DNA from: Halichoerus grypus
Taxonomy: Eukaryota; Chordata; Mammalia; Carnivora; Phocidae
DNA: 64,000 nucleotides
NCBI RefSeq assembly: GCF_964656455.1
Contig: NC_135716.1
Coordinates: 79,088,484-79,152,483 of the forward strand
Direction: 5' to 3'
A model generated the notes under the pieces. The model searched no databases. It was given only the letters and a program-made list of their open reading frames with translations, and was not told the origin of the DNA. Shown piece by piece: positions 44,831 through 56,169 of the stretch (its first letter is position 1; each line of letters opens with the position of its first letter). Both the position numbers and the translations under genes were made by a program.

Positions 44831-46146
44831 CCTTTCAACCTCAAATACTTCAAACCTTCCAGCATTTGGAGGTTAAAGAGCATCTTACTAATGAATGAGT
44901 GGGTCAACCAGGAAATTAGAGGAGAATTTTAAAAATTCATAGAAACTAATAAAAATGAAAACACAACAGTTCAAAACCTTTGGGATACAGCAAAGGCAGT
45001 CCTAAGAGGGAAGTACATTGCAATACAAACCTCTCTCAAAAAATTAGAAAAATCTCAAATACACATGCTTACCTTACACCTAAAGGAGCTGGAGAAAGAA
45101 CAGCAAATAAAGTTTAAACACAGCAGGAGAAGAGAAATAATAAAGATTAGAGCAGAAATCAATGAAATAGAAACCAGAAGAACAGTAGAACAGATCAACA
45201 CAACTAGAAGCTGGTTCTTTGAAAGAATTAATAAGATTGATAAACCCATGGCCAGATTTATCTAAAAGAAAAGAGAAAGGACCCAAATTAATAAAATCAT
45301 GAATGAAAGAGGAGAGATCACGACCAATACCAAGGAAATACAATCAATTTTAAGAATATATTATCAGCAACTATATGCCAACAAATTAGGCAATTTGCAA
45401 GAAATGGATGCATTCCTGGGAGCTTATTAACTACTAAAACTGAAACAGGAAGAACTAGAAGATCTGAACTGACCCATAACCAGCAAGGAATTTGAAGCAG
45501 TAATCAAAAACCTCCCAAAAAAACAAGAGTCCAGGGCCAGATGACTTTCCATGTGAATTCTTTCAAACATTTAAAGAAGAAATAATACCTATTCTACTGA
45601 AGCTATTTCAAAAAATAGAAATGGAAGGAAAACTTCCAAACTCATTCTATGAGGCCAGCATTACCTTGATCCCAAAACCAGACAAAGACCCCATCAAAAA
45701 GGATAATTATGGACCAGTATCCCTGATGAACATGGATATCAAAATACCCACCAAGATAATAGCCAATGTACTCCAACAATACATTATGAGGATTATTCAC
45801 CACGACCAAGTGGGATTTATTCCTTTGATACAAGCGTTGTTCAACATTTGCAAATCAATCAACGTGATTCATCCCATTAATAAAAGAAAGGACAAGAATC
45901 ATATGATCCTCTCAATTGATAACAGAAAAAGCATTGGACAAAATACAGCATCTTTTCTTGATTATAACTCTTCACAGTGTAGGGATAGAGGGAACATACT
46001 TCAATATCATAAAAGCCAGATATCTACAAAAAGCCCACAGTGAATATCATTCTCAATGGGAAAAAACTGAAAGCTTTTCCCTTAAGGTCAGGAACATGAC
46101 AAGGATGCCCACTCTCACCACTGTCGTTCAACATTGTACTAGAAGT
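44831..46146 (+). pseudogene. L1 ORF2 remnant, inverted 5' part
   Basis: Forward ORF2 pieces in order: [33 protein letters not shown] (45065-45265), [20 protein letters not shown] (45621 onward), HHDQVGFIP, then a broken motif A region and a stop in the GT*QGCP block. Several frameshifts and stops. This is the inverted half produced by twin priming. Confidence 0.88.
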
Positions 46147-46157
46147 CATATGTTTCT

Positions 46158-46624
46158 AATAATTTATCAATTTATTTTAGATTATCCAATTTATTGGCAT
46201 ATAATTGTTGTTCATAGTAGTTTCTCATAATTCTATGTATTCCTATGGCATAAGTTGTAATGCCTCTTCTTTCTTATTATATTTGGGGCTTCTACTTTTT
46301 TCTTAGTCTAGCTAATGTTTGTCAATTTTATCTTTTCAAAAAGCCTGCTCTTAGTTTTACTGATATTTTCTATTGTTTTCCTTATCTCTATATTATTTAT
46401 TTCCACTCTGATCCTGTTATTTCCTTCCCTTTGCTAACTTTGCCCTTAATTTGTTCTCCTTTTTGTGGTGCCTTGAAGTATAAGGTGAGATTATTTATTA
46501 GAGTATGTATCTGTTTTTAACGTATGCATTTATTACTATAAAATTCCCTCATGGGGTTGTTTTTGCAGCATCCTATCATGTTTGGTATGTTGTGCTCCAT
46601 TTTCATTTGTTTCAAGATATTTCT
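46158..46624 (-). pseudogene. old host L1 ORF2 middle segment
   Basis: Reversed old ORF2 between endonuclease and RT ('caaaaagcctgctcttagtt', 'ttccactctgatcctgttat'). Picks up the host L1 after the inverted L1 insertion. Confidence 0.65.
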
Positions 46625-46818
46625 TTCTTTTTTTTTTTTAAAGATTTTTATTTGTTTATTCGACAGAGATAGAGAGAGAGCACAAGTAGGCAGAGCGGCA
46701 GACAGAGGGAGAGGGAGAAGCAGGCTCTTCGCTGAACAGGGAGCCTGATGTGGGGCTCGATCCCAGGACCCTGGGATCATGACCTGAGCCGAAGGCAGCC
46801 GCTTAACCAACTGAGCCC
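46625..46818 (-). mobile_element. Can-SINE
   Basis: Reversed Can-SINE that stops at CAACTGAGCC, short of the usual head. Duplication CAAGATATTTCT at 46613-46624 and 46819-46830. The right copy also serves as the left flank of the next L1 insertion. Confidence 0.93.
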
Positions 46819-47049
46819 CAAGATATTTCTACTTTAAGATGTTTTTTTAAATTAAGTTTTTACTTTTAATTCCAATATAGTTAACATATAGTGTTATATT
46901 AGTTTCAGGTATATAATATAGTCATCTTCAGTGCTCATCACAAGCATACTCTTAATCCCCTTCACCTATTTCATCCATCACTCCACCTACCTCTCCTCTG
47001 ATATTCTTTATGTTAAACAAGTACCCTCAGTTAAAGTTATTATTTTTTT

Positions 47050-48140
47050 CAACAAGAACATTTTTTAGAAGGGTACTTCAGAATTTGTAGTTCTAAAAAT
47101 ATATAGAAAACATTCCTTCCAAGAAAAAGAGAATACACATTTTTTTTCAGGTACAGAAGAATCCTGTTTAAATCACATAAAGAGACATAACAAAAATTAC
47201 AAATTTAAGAAGACTGAAATCATACCAAGTATTTTTCCAACTACAATGGTACAAAACTAAAGATCAGCAATAAAATAAAGCTGGAAAATCTAAAATGTAA
47301 ATGTGAAATATTTAATATGTAAATAATAAAGAACACATTGTTGCACAAGCAATGGGTCAAACAAGAAATCAAATGGCAAATCAAAATGTGTCTCAATGCA
47401 AAAGAAAAAGAAAACACAATATTCTAAAACTCATGGGATGCAGCACAAGCAGATGTTAGAGTGAAATTTATGGTATAAGTGCTTATATTAAGAAAAAAGT
47501 TTAAGCAACTTAATATTATACTACAAGAAACTAGAGAAAGAACCTTAGCTGAAATTTAGTAGAGCAAGAAAAATAACAAAGAAAAATGAGCAATAAATAA
47601 AATAGAGACCAGAATAAATAATAACATACCATTGAAAGTAATGACCAGTTTTTCCAAAAAAATAAACGAAATTGGTAATGCTTTAACTATATTAAGTAAC
47701 AAAAAAAAAAAAAAAGGAAGAAAGAAAGAAAGAGAACACACTCAAAAATTAAAATGAAAAATGAAAGAGAAAACAATACAGCAGATAACCACAGAACTAC
47801 ATAAATCAGATACTTGGGAAAAAAAATCAAACATAATTCCTAAAAATGTACAACTTACCAAGATTGAATCATAAATCTTGAATCCAAGAAATAGGAAACC
47901 TCTTTAGACCAATAACAAGAGTGAACATTGAATTAGGAATCAAAAATCTCCCAGCACAGAAAGGCCAAGACCACATGGTTTCATTGGTGAATTCTACCAA
48001 ATATTTAAAAAAATAATTAATGACAACTTTTATCAAAATCTTACAAATATTAGAATAGAGTGAGCACATTCAAAATCATTCCATGAGGCCAGGACTACCC
48101 TGATACCAAAGCAGGATAGAAATAATACAAGGAAAAAAAA
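47050..48140 (+). pseudogene. forward-oriented L1 ORF2 fragment
   Basis: A-rich DNA that translates in pieces as the endonuclease-RT linker and start of RT ('caagcaatgggtcaaacaag', 'ttcattggtgaattctacca', 'ccctgataccaaagcaggat'). Opposite orientation to its L1 neighbours; many stops. Confidence 0.65.
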
Positions 48141-48357
48141 CTGTACTTGTCTGATACAAGTATTACTTCTCCAACTTTCTTACACACATTTGCATGATAA
48201 ATGTTTCTCCACTCCTACACTTTCAATCTGCAGGTGTTCTTAGGTCTAAAATGAGTCTCTTGTAAGCAGCATATAGTTGGGTCTTGTTTTTTATCCATTC
48301 TAACACTTTATGTCTTTTGATTGGAGTGTTATTCCATTTACATTCAGAGTAATTATT

Positions 48358-48562
48358 ATTTTTTACAAGATTTATTTATTCATTCATTTTAGAGAGAGAG
48401 AGGGAGGGGGAACAGTGATAGACAGAGAGGGAGACAGAGTCTTAAGCAGACTCTGCCCTGAGCATGGAGCCTGATGTGGGGCTCATTCTCATGATCCTGA
48501 GATCATGACTTGAGCTGAAACCGAGTCAGATGCTTAACCGACTACACAACCCAGGTGTTCCT
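48358..48562 (-). mobile_element. Can-SINE, older and diverged
   Basis: Reversed head reads CACAACCCAGGTGTTCC with a mutated A-box region. Duplication CAGAGTAATTATT (48345-48357) and CAGAATAATTATT (48563-48575) has one mismatch. Confidence 0.9.
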
Positions 48563-48639
48563 CAGAATAATTATTGATAGATACATATTTAGTGCCATTT
48601 TATTACTTGTTTGGTTGTTTCTAGGGTTTTTCTCTGTTA

Positions 48640-49570
48640 CTTTCTAGTCTTTGTCACTTTTGGTCTTACTTTCCCATTCAAAGAGTCCCCTTTAATGTTT
48701 CTTGCAGGGCTGAGTTAGTGGTCATGAACTCCTTTAGTTTTTGTTTGTCTGGGAAAATTTATCTCCTTCTATTCTGAATGATAGTGTTGCTGGATAGAGT
48801 ATTCTTGGCTGCAGGTTTTTCCCATTGAGCACTTTGAATATATCATGCCACTCTCTTCTGGCTTGCCAAGTTTCTGTTGATAAATCTCTAGGTAGCCTAA
48901 TGGATCTTTCCTTGTAAGTTAGGGACTTCTTTTGTCTTGATGTTTTTAAAATTTTTTCTTTGTTGCTATATTTTGCAAATTTAATTACAATACGTCTTGT
49001 TGTTTGCCTGCTTTTGTTAATTTTAATGGAAGTTTTCTGTACCTAAGGGATCTGGATGTCTGTTTCTTTACCCAGATTAGGAATATTTTCTGCTATTCTT
49101 GAAATAAATTTTTTGCCCCCTTTTCTCTCTATTCTTCTGGGACTCCTATAATACAAATGTTATTATGTTTGATGGAGTCTCTGAGTTCCCAAAGTCTTTT
49201 CTTGTGTTCCATAATTCTTTCTCTCTTTTGTTCAACTTCATTATTTTCCACTATTTTGTCTTGTAGGTCACTAATTTGTTCCTCTGCTTCTTCCAGACTT
49301 CTGTTCATTGGATGAAGCCTCTTTCCTATCTCATTTATTGTATTTTTCATCTCTGATTCTTTTTTAACTCTTTTATCTTTGTGGTGAGGGTCTCACTGAT
49401 GTCTTCTATTCCTTTCTCAAGCCCAGAGTATCCTTATGATTGTTGCTTCAAATTCTCCATCAGGCATGTTACTTATATCTGTTTCTCTACCTGTGGCCTT
49501 ATCTTGTTCTTTCATTTGGGATAAATTCCTCTGTCTTGGCATTTTGTCTATGTGTCTGCCTTCTTCTTTG
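48640..49570 (-). pseudogene. L1 ORF1 remnant
   Basis: Reversed ORF1 of an older L1: start MPRQRN near 49540, coiled-coil-like part at 49129-49350 (EEAEEQISDLQDKIVENNEV, NNICIIGVPEE), C-terminal DLSTETWQARRE near 48860. Frameshifts and stops throughout. Confidence 0.75.
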
Positions 49571-49732
49571 TGTTAGAAAAGCCAGTTATGTCTCCTGCTC
49601 CTGAAAAGTAATGGCCTTATGAAGAAGAGGTCATGTAGTGCCCAGGGTTTGGTGCTTCAGTGAGTGTCTCCAGTGTGTGCTGTGTGCACTCTGCTGTTGT
49701 GTTTTGGCTAATCTATTCTTCAAGATATTTCT

Positions 49733-51198
49733 TAGTCTTCCTTTTGATTTCTTCTTTGACCCATTGGTTGTTCTGGGGAATGTTGTTTAATCTACACATA
49801 TTTGTGAATTTCAACTTTCCTCCTGTTACTGATTTCTAGTTTCACACCATTGTGATCAGAAAATATATTTGGTATGATTTCAATCTTAAATTTGCTAAGA
49901 CTTGTTTTCTGGCAATCATATCCTGGAAAATATTCCCTGTGCACTTAGAAAGAATTTGTATTCTATTTCTGTTGGATGCAGCATTCTATCAATATCTGTT
50001 CTATTGGGTCTAAATTATAGTTCAAGTCCAATGTTTCTGAGCTGATTTTCCATTTGGATGATCTATCCATTGCTGAAAGGGGGTTACTGAAGTACTTCTT
50101 ATCATTGTATTGTCTGTTTTTCCTTTCAGATCTACTAACATTTGCTTAATACATTGAAGTGTTTTGATGTTGGCTGCATATATATTTATGATTGTTAGAT
50201 CCTCTTAATAAATTAATCATTTTACCATTATGCAATGATTTTCTGTGTCTCCGTTTTTTACCAATTTTGGCTAAATGCCTATTTTGTCTGACATAGGTTT
50301 AGCTATGCCCACTTTCTTTTGGTTTCCACTTGCATGGAGAATCTTGTTCCATCCCTTTGCTTTGATCATATGTGTGTTCTTAAAGCTGAAGTGAGACTAT
50401 TGTATGACAGTGAGTCTTGTGTTTTCATCTCTCCTGACACTCTGTGCTTTTTAATTAGTGAATTTCATACCTTTGTGGTTAGAATAATTATTAACATGTA
50501 AGGAAAAACTAATGCCATGTTATTAATTGCTTTCTGGCTGTTTTGCAGTTCTATTGTTCCTTTTTTTCTTTACTTCTTACCTTTATGAATTGGTGATTTT
50601 CCAAGATGGTGACTCTGATTAGTTTCTTTTCTTTTCCTTTTGTACATCTTTTCTTTTTGTACATCTACTCTACAATTTTTCTTTGTGGTTACCAAGAGGC
50701 TTTCATAAAACATCTTATAAATAAAATAACCCAATTTCAGCTGAAAGTAGCTTTTGATTGCATACAAAAAGTTTACTCTTTTACTTTTCCTTTATATTTT
50801 TGCTGTCACAATTTATCTCTTTTTGTTTTGTGTATTTTTAAACAAATTATGCTAGCTATAGTTATTTTTAATACTCTTTTCCTTTAACCTTTGTACTATA
50901 GTTAAATATTAAGTTTACACTAGAGTTAAGTGGTTAACACCCTATTACAGAATCAGAGTTCTCTAAATCTGACTGTATATTTACCTTTACCAGTGTGTTG
51001 TATTTTTTTCATTTTACTAAGTAACATCTTTTCATTTTAGCTTGAAGAAGTCCTTTCAACATTTCTTGCAAGGCAAGTTTAGTGGTGCTTAATTTCCTCC
51101 GTTTGTGTTTGATTGAAAGTCTTTATTTTTCCTTTATATATGAAGGGTCACTTTGCCAGACACAATATTCTCGGCAATTTTTTTCTTTCAGCATTTTG
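49733..51198 (-). pseudogene. old host L1 ORF2 N-terminal region
   Basis: Reversed old ORF2 and inter-ORF DNA ('cttctttgacccattggttg', 'ttgtgatcagaaaatatatt', 'atgattgttagatcctctta'), with all frames broken. Ends at the target duplication of the truncated young L1. Confidence 0.65.
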
Positions 51199-54176
51199 TT
51201 TTTTTTTTTTTCATTTTATTTTTTAAATTTTTTTATTGTTATGTTAATCCCCATACATTACATCATTAGTTTTAGATATAGTGTTCCATGATTCATTGTT
51301 TATGCATAACAGCCAGTGCTCCATGCAGAACGTGCCCTCCTCAATACCCATCACCAGGCTAACCCATCCTCCCAACCCCCTCCCCTCTAGAACCCTCAGT
51401 TTGTTTTTCAGAGTCCATCGTCTCTCATGGTTCTTCTCCCCCTCCGATTTCCCCCCCTTCATTCTTCCCCTCCTGCTACATTCTTCTTCTTCTTTTTTTC
51501 TTTCTTAACATATATTGCATTATTTGTTTCAGAGGTACAGATCTGAGATTCAACAGTCCTGCACAATTCACAGCGCTTACCAGAACACATACCCTCCCCA
51601 GTGTCCATCACCCAGTCACCCCATCCCTCCCACCCCACCCCCCACTCCAGCAACCCTCAGTTTGTTTCCTGAGATTAAGAATTCCTCCTATCAGTGAGGT
51701 CATATGATACATGTCTTTCTCTGTTTGACTTATTTCGCTCAGCATAATACCCTCCAGTTCCATCCACGTCGTTGCAAATGGCAAGATCTTATTCCTTTTG
51801 ATGGCTGCATAATATTCCATTGTATATATATACCACATCTTCTTTATCCATTCATCTGTTGATGGACATCTTGGCTCTTTCCACAGTTTGGCTATTGTGG
51901 ACATTGCTGCTATAAACATCGGGGTGCACGTAGCCTTTCGGGTCCCTACTTTTGTATCTTTGGGGTAAATACCCAGTAGTGCAATTGCTGGATCATATGG
52001 TAGCTCTATTTTCAACTTTTTGAGGAACCTCCATACTGTTTTCCAGAGTGGCTGCACCAGCTTGCATTCCCACCAACAGTGTAGGAGGGTTCCCCTTTCT
52101 CCGCATCCCCGCCAACATCTGTCATTTCCTGACTTGTTAATTTTAGCCATTCTGACTGGTGTGAGGTGGTATCTCATTGAGGTTTTGACTTGGATTTCCC
52201 TGATGCCGAGCGATATTGAACACTTTTTCATGTGTCTGTTGGCCATTTGGATGTCTTCTTTGGAGAAATGTCTGTTCATGTCTTCTGCCCATTTCTTGAT
52301 TGGATTATTTGTTCTTTTGGTGTTGAGTTTGATGAGTTCTTTATAGATTTTGGATACTAGCCCTTTATCTGATATGTCATTTGCAAATATCTTCTCCCAT
52401 TCTGTCAGTTGTCTTTTGGTTTTGTTGACTGTTTCCTTTGCTTTGCAAAAGCTTTTTATCTTGATGAAGTCCCAATAGTTCATTTTTGCCCTTGCTTCCC
52501 TTGCCTTTGGCGATGTTTCTAGGAAGAAGTTGCTGCGGCTGAGGTCGAAGAGGTTGCTGCCTGTGTTCTCCTTTAGGATTTTGATGGACTCCTGTCTCAC
52601 ATTGAGGTCTTTCAACCATTTGGAGTCTATTTTTGTGTGTGGTGTAAGGAAATGGTCCAGTTTCATTCTTCTGCATGTGGCTGTCCAATTTTCCCAACAC
52701 CATTTGTTGAAGAGACTGTCTTTTTTCCATTGGACATTCTTTCCTGCTTTGTCAAAGATTAGTTGACCATAGAGTTGAGGGTCCATTTCTGGGCTCTCTA
52801 TTCTGTTCCATTGATCTATGTGCCTGTTTTTGTGCCAGTACCATACTGTCTTGATGATGACAGCTTTGTAGTAGAGCTGGAAGTCTGGAATTGTGATGCC
52901 GCCAGCTTTGCTTTTCTTTTTCAACATTCCTCTGGCTATGCGGGGTCTTTTCTGGTTCCATACAAATTTTAGGATTATTTGTTCCATTTCTTTGAAGAAA
53001 GTGGATGGTATTTTGATGGGGATTGCATTGAATGTGTAGATTGCTCTAGGTAGGATTGACATCTTCACAATATTTGTTCTTCCAATCCATGAGCATGGAA
53101 CGTTCTTCCATTTCTTTGTGTCTTCCTCAATTTCTTTCATGAGTATTTTATAGTTTTCTGAGTACAGATCCTTTGCCTCTTTGGTTAGATTTATTCCTAG
53201 GTATCTTATGGTTTTGGGTGCAATTGTAAATGGGATCGACTCCTTAATTTCTCTTTCTTCTGACTTGTTGTTGGTGTATAGGAATGCCACTGACTTCTGT
53301 GCATTGATTTTATATCCTGCCACTTGACTGAATTCCTGTATGAGTTCTAGCAGTTTTGGGGTGGAGTCTTTGGGATTTTCCACATAGAGTATCATATCAT
53401 CTGCAAAGAGTGAGAGTTTGACTTCTTCTTTGCCAATTTGGATGCCTTTGATTTCTTTTTGTTGTCTGATTGCTGTGGCTAGGACTTCCAATACTATGTT
53501 GAATAGCAGTGGTGATAGTGGACATCCCTGCCGCGTTCCTGACCTTAGGGGGAAAGCTCTCAGTTTTTCCCCATTGAGAATGATATTCGCTGTAGGTTTT
53601 TCATAGATGGCTTTTATGATATTGAGGTATGTACCCTCTATCCCTATACTCTGAAGAGTTTTCATCAAGAAAGGATGCTGTACTTTGTCAAATGCTTTTT
53701 CTGCATCTATTGAGAGGATCATGTGATTCTTGTTTTTTCTTTTGTTAATGTATTGTATCACGTTGATTGATTTGCGGATGTTGAACCAACCTTGCAGCCC
53801 AGGGATAAATCCGACTTGGTCATGGTGAATAATCCTTTTAATGTACTGTTGGATCCTATTGGCTAGTATTTTGGTGAGAATTTTTGCATCCATGTTCATC
53901 AGGGATATTGGTCTGTAATTCTCCTTTTTGATGGGGTCTTTGTCTGGTTTTGGGATCAAGGTAATGCTGGCCTCATAAAATGAGTTTGGAAGTTTTCCTT
54001 CCATTTCTATTTTTTGGAACAGTTTCAGAAGGATAGGTATTAATTCTTCTTGAAATGTTTGGTAGAATTCCCCTGGGAAGCCATCTGGCCCTGGGCTTTT
54101 GTGTTTTGGGAGATTTTTGATGACTGCTTCCATTTCCTTAGTGGTTATAGGTCTGTTCAGGTGTTCTATTTCTTCC
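51199..54176 (-). mobile_element. young L1, 5'-truncated (3.0 kb)
   Basis: Near-identical to 36422-39379 of the full-length copy, from the A-rich tail back to ORF2 codon 443 or so. Perfect 16-bp duplication TTCTTTCAGCATTTTG at 51183-51198 and 54177-54192; nick context CATTTT/GA. No promoter, ORF1 or endonuclease, so it cannot move itself. Confidence 0.96.
51608..54133 (-). pseudogene. truncated L1 ORF2p (RT and C-terminus)
   Basis: Open for 841 codons, equal to residues 457-1297 of the full-length ORF2, with [14 protein letters not shown] and [18 protein letters not shown] intact. The first Met replaces an Ile of the full-length copy and is not a true start. Useful as a reference for ancestral residues. 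Confidence 0.93.
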
Positions 54177-54192
54177 TTCTTTCAGCATTTTG

Positions 54193-54975
54193 ATTATATC
54201 ATTCCACTCTTTCCTGGCCTGTGAAGTTTCTGCTAAGAAATCTTTTAGGTTAATAGAGCTCCAATGTAAATTACAATCTTTCATTCTCATTCTGCTTTTA
54301 GAGTTTTCTCTTTTTCTGTGAGTTTTGACAGTTTCATTTACATGTCTTGGAGAACATTATTTTGCATTGAGATGATGGGATGACCTATTACCTTCTTGAA
54401 CATGAGTATCCCAATCCACCTGACCCCCCCCCCCCCGGGTAGACATGTTCTCAGCTTTTATTTCTTTAAAGAGAATTTCACCCTTTCCCCTCCCCCCCTT
54501 CAGGAACTCCAATTATTTTAATGTTTGAATGTTTGATAATGTCCCATAGATCACATAGGCTTTCTTATTCTTTTTCATTCATTTTCTTTGTCCTCCTCTG
54601 ACTGGATTATTTCTAGTCCTATCCTCTGGCTCACTCATTTTATCTTCCATTTGTTCTATTATGCTGTAGATGATCTTTATTACATTTGAAATTTCATTCA
54701 TTAAATTCTTCACCTTTAGAATTTCTGTTTGGTTTCTGATTATTTCTTTCCTTTTTATTGATTTTCTCATTTTGTTCATGTTTGGTTTTCCTGACTTCAT
54801 TGAAATATATTTCTTTGTTTTCTTGTAGCTTGTCAAGTTTCCTCAGAACAATTGTGGATTCTTTATCATCTAAATCATAAGATTCTGTGCCTTTGAGTTC
54901 TGTCACTAAGGGATGATTATCTTTTGGTGACCACATGTTTCTTGAGTCTTCATGTTCCTTTGAGTTTTGCATAGC
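54193..54975 (-). pseudogene. old host L1 ORF1 remnant
   Basis: Two overlapping frames carry ORF1-like DNA: 54694-54972 (HEDSRNMWSPKDNHPLV.., then LRKLDKLQENKEIYF) and 54579-54836 (VKNLMNEISNVIKII, SEPEDR). A frameshift separates them. A 13-base C run lies at 54424-54436. Confidence 0.6.
54424..54436. repeat. poly(C) run
   Basis: Thirteen consecutive C followed by GGG, inside old L1 DNA. Homopolymer lengths like this are prone to assembly error. Confidence 0.9.
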
Positions 54976-55683
54976 TGTTTCACATATGAAGTAGCAGACA
55001 CTTCTGCAGATCTTAACTAGTTATCTTTAAGTGTGGCTATTTTTTGGTGATCCTGCTTATTTTTGGCATTTTCTCCAACCTTTTATTATTTCACTTGCTC
55101 TACATTTCTTGGTCCCTCTTGTGGACAAATTATTTAGCTTGTTTGTTCCCTCTTACTCTTTACAGCTAGAAACATCTTTTTTCTAGAAGACGATGGTTTC
55201 TCCCTTGCCCACAGACCCTGGCCTGATTTTTGAGTGCATCCCCTGTCTATTGGAGCTCACTCTTGCTGCCACACTCATGAGTATGCACAAGGACCTTGCC
55301 TCAGAATTTGGGTTAGTATGGGTTTAGCACTTGGGGTATTGGGGTACCTGTGGGTCAGGTGGGGGGAATCTTCAGGTGAGGTTCTACCAGTGGCTCATTG
55401 GCATGCTTCCTGATGGATTCCTGAACACATTCAGCAGGAACCATGTCCCTTTAATGCACTTTGATATTCATATCTGCCTCCTTCATGCCCTCCTCTCTCC
55501 TCCAGTCATGGAGTTCCCACCTCAATATGTTACTAGCAGCATCCCAAATAGCTGAAGCCAAATACCCACTCACCACTCTCCCTTTCCCTTATGATAGAGT
55601 CTATCACTGGCTAGTTCAGTCCCACTTTGTGCCCCTTTGGAGGTAAAACAGTGTTGGCAAAGTTCCCCTTACCCTCTCCAAAT
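54976..55683 (-). mobile_element. probable 5' UTR of the old host L1
   Basis: Follows ORF1 on the minus strand and is more GC-rich than the coding part. I cannot match it to a named consensus, so the assignment rests on position. Confidence 0.4.
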
Positions 55684-55744
<61 letters not shown>

Positions 55745-55762
55745 TTTTTTTTTTTTTTTTTT
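55684..55762. repeat. (TG)n(TA)n microsatellite plus T run
   Basis: About 9 TG units, about 19 TA units, then ACA and a 19-base T run. Confidence 0.97.
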
Positions 55763-56121
55763 CCCCTCTAACAGAGTGCTGGAATCCCTTCCCAGGAAAG
55801 CTGCACTTCTATAAAGTCTCTCTCATCTATGGGTGTCTGCCCAAGCCAGCACTCCCCGTCTTTTCTCAACTGTAGCTAAGAGGGATGGAGCCAGTTTACC
55901 AGTTTTAGTTGATTCCACAGCACATACCAAGGTCCCCACTATCCAATGCATAGGTAGACAAGACTCCTACCAGGTCCCTTGACATATAGTGCTCGATTCC
56001 ACAACTCCCACAGAGGTGTTTTTGTTTATGCACTATTGCCAATTTTCAGTTGTTAAAAGAGGGACAAAAAGTACAGACAGTATACACTACCATGCCGATG
56101 ACATCCTAATCCTTAGAAATG

Positions 56122-56169
<48 letters not shown>

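Larger units (their letters stand above)
35639..46146 (-). mobile_element. carnivore L1 with twin-priming 5' inversion
   Basis: The 3' part is reversed: 3' UTR and ORF2 from 35639 to 36421, continuing at 43555-44830 after the young L1. The 5' part, about 44831-46146, is in forward orientation. At the ends the two ORF2 pieces are adjacent in the protein: the forward piece stops at ..FNIVLEV and the reversed piece starts [13 protein letters not shown]. Flanks CATACGTTTCT (35628-35638) and CATATGTTTCT (46147-46157) differ by one transition. The 5' truncation is near ORF2 residue 245. Confidence 0.88.
46831..49720 (-). mobile_element. older carnivore L1, rearranged
   Basis: Three parts: reversed 3' UTR (46838-47035), forward ORF2 (about 47050-48140) and reversed ORF2 start, ORF1 and 5' UTR (about 48141-49720). 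Outer flanks CAAGATATTTCT at 46819-46830 and 49721-49732 are identical, suggesting one insertion later rearranged, or an insertion plus a second hit. ORF1 survives only as fragments such as the 73-codon frame 49129-49350. A SINE sits at 48358. Confidence 0.7.
33215..55660 (-). mobile_element. old L1MA-like element, host of the L1 nest
   Basis: One ancestral minus-strand L1 can be followed through many insertions: 3' UTR and ORF2 C-terminus (33215-34142, 34387-35638), ORF2 middle (46158-46624), ORF2 N-terminal and inter-ORF region (49733-51198), ORF1 (54193 to about 54975) and probable 5' UTR (to about 55660). Marks include CAGCATTGTTGACTATAATC near 33416 and 'cttctttgacccattggttg' near 49750. 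About 0.85 kb of RT coding DNA is missing between the second and third pieces. All frames are broken. The 5' end is a guess. Confidence 0.72.
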
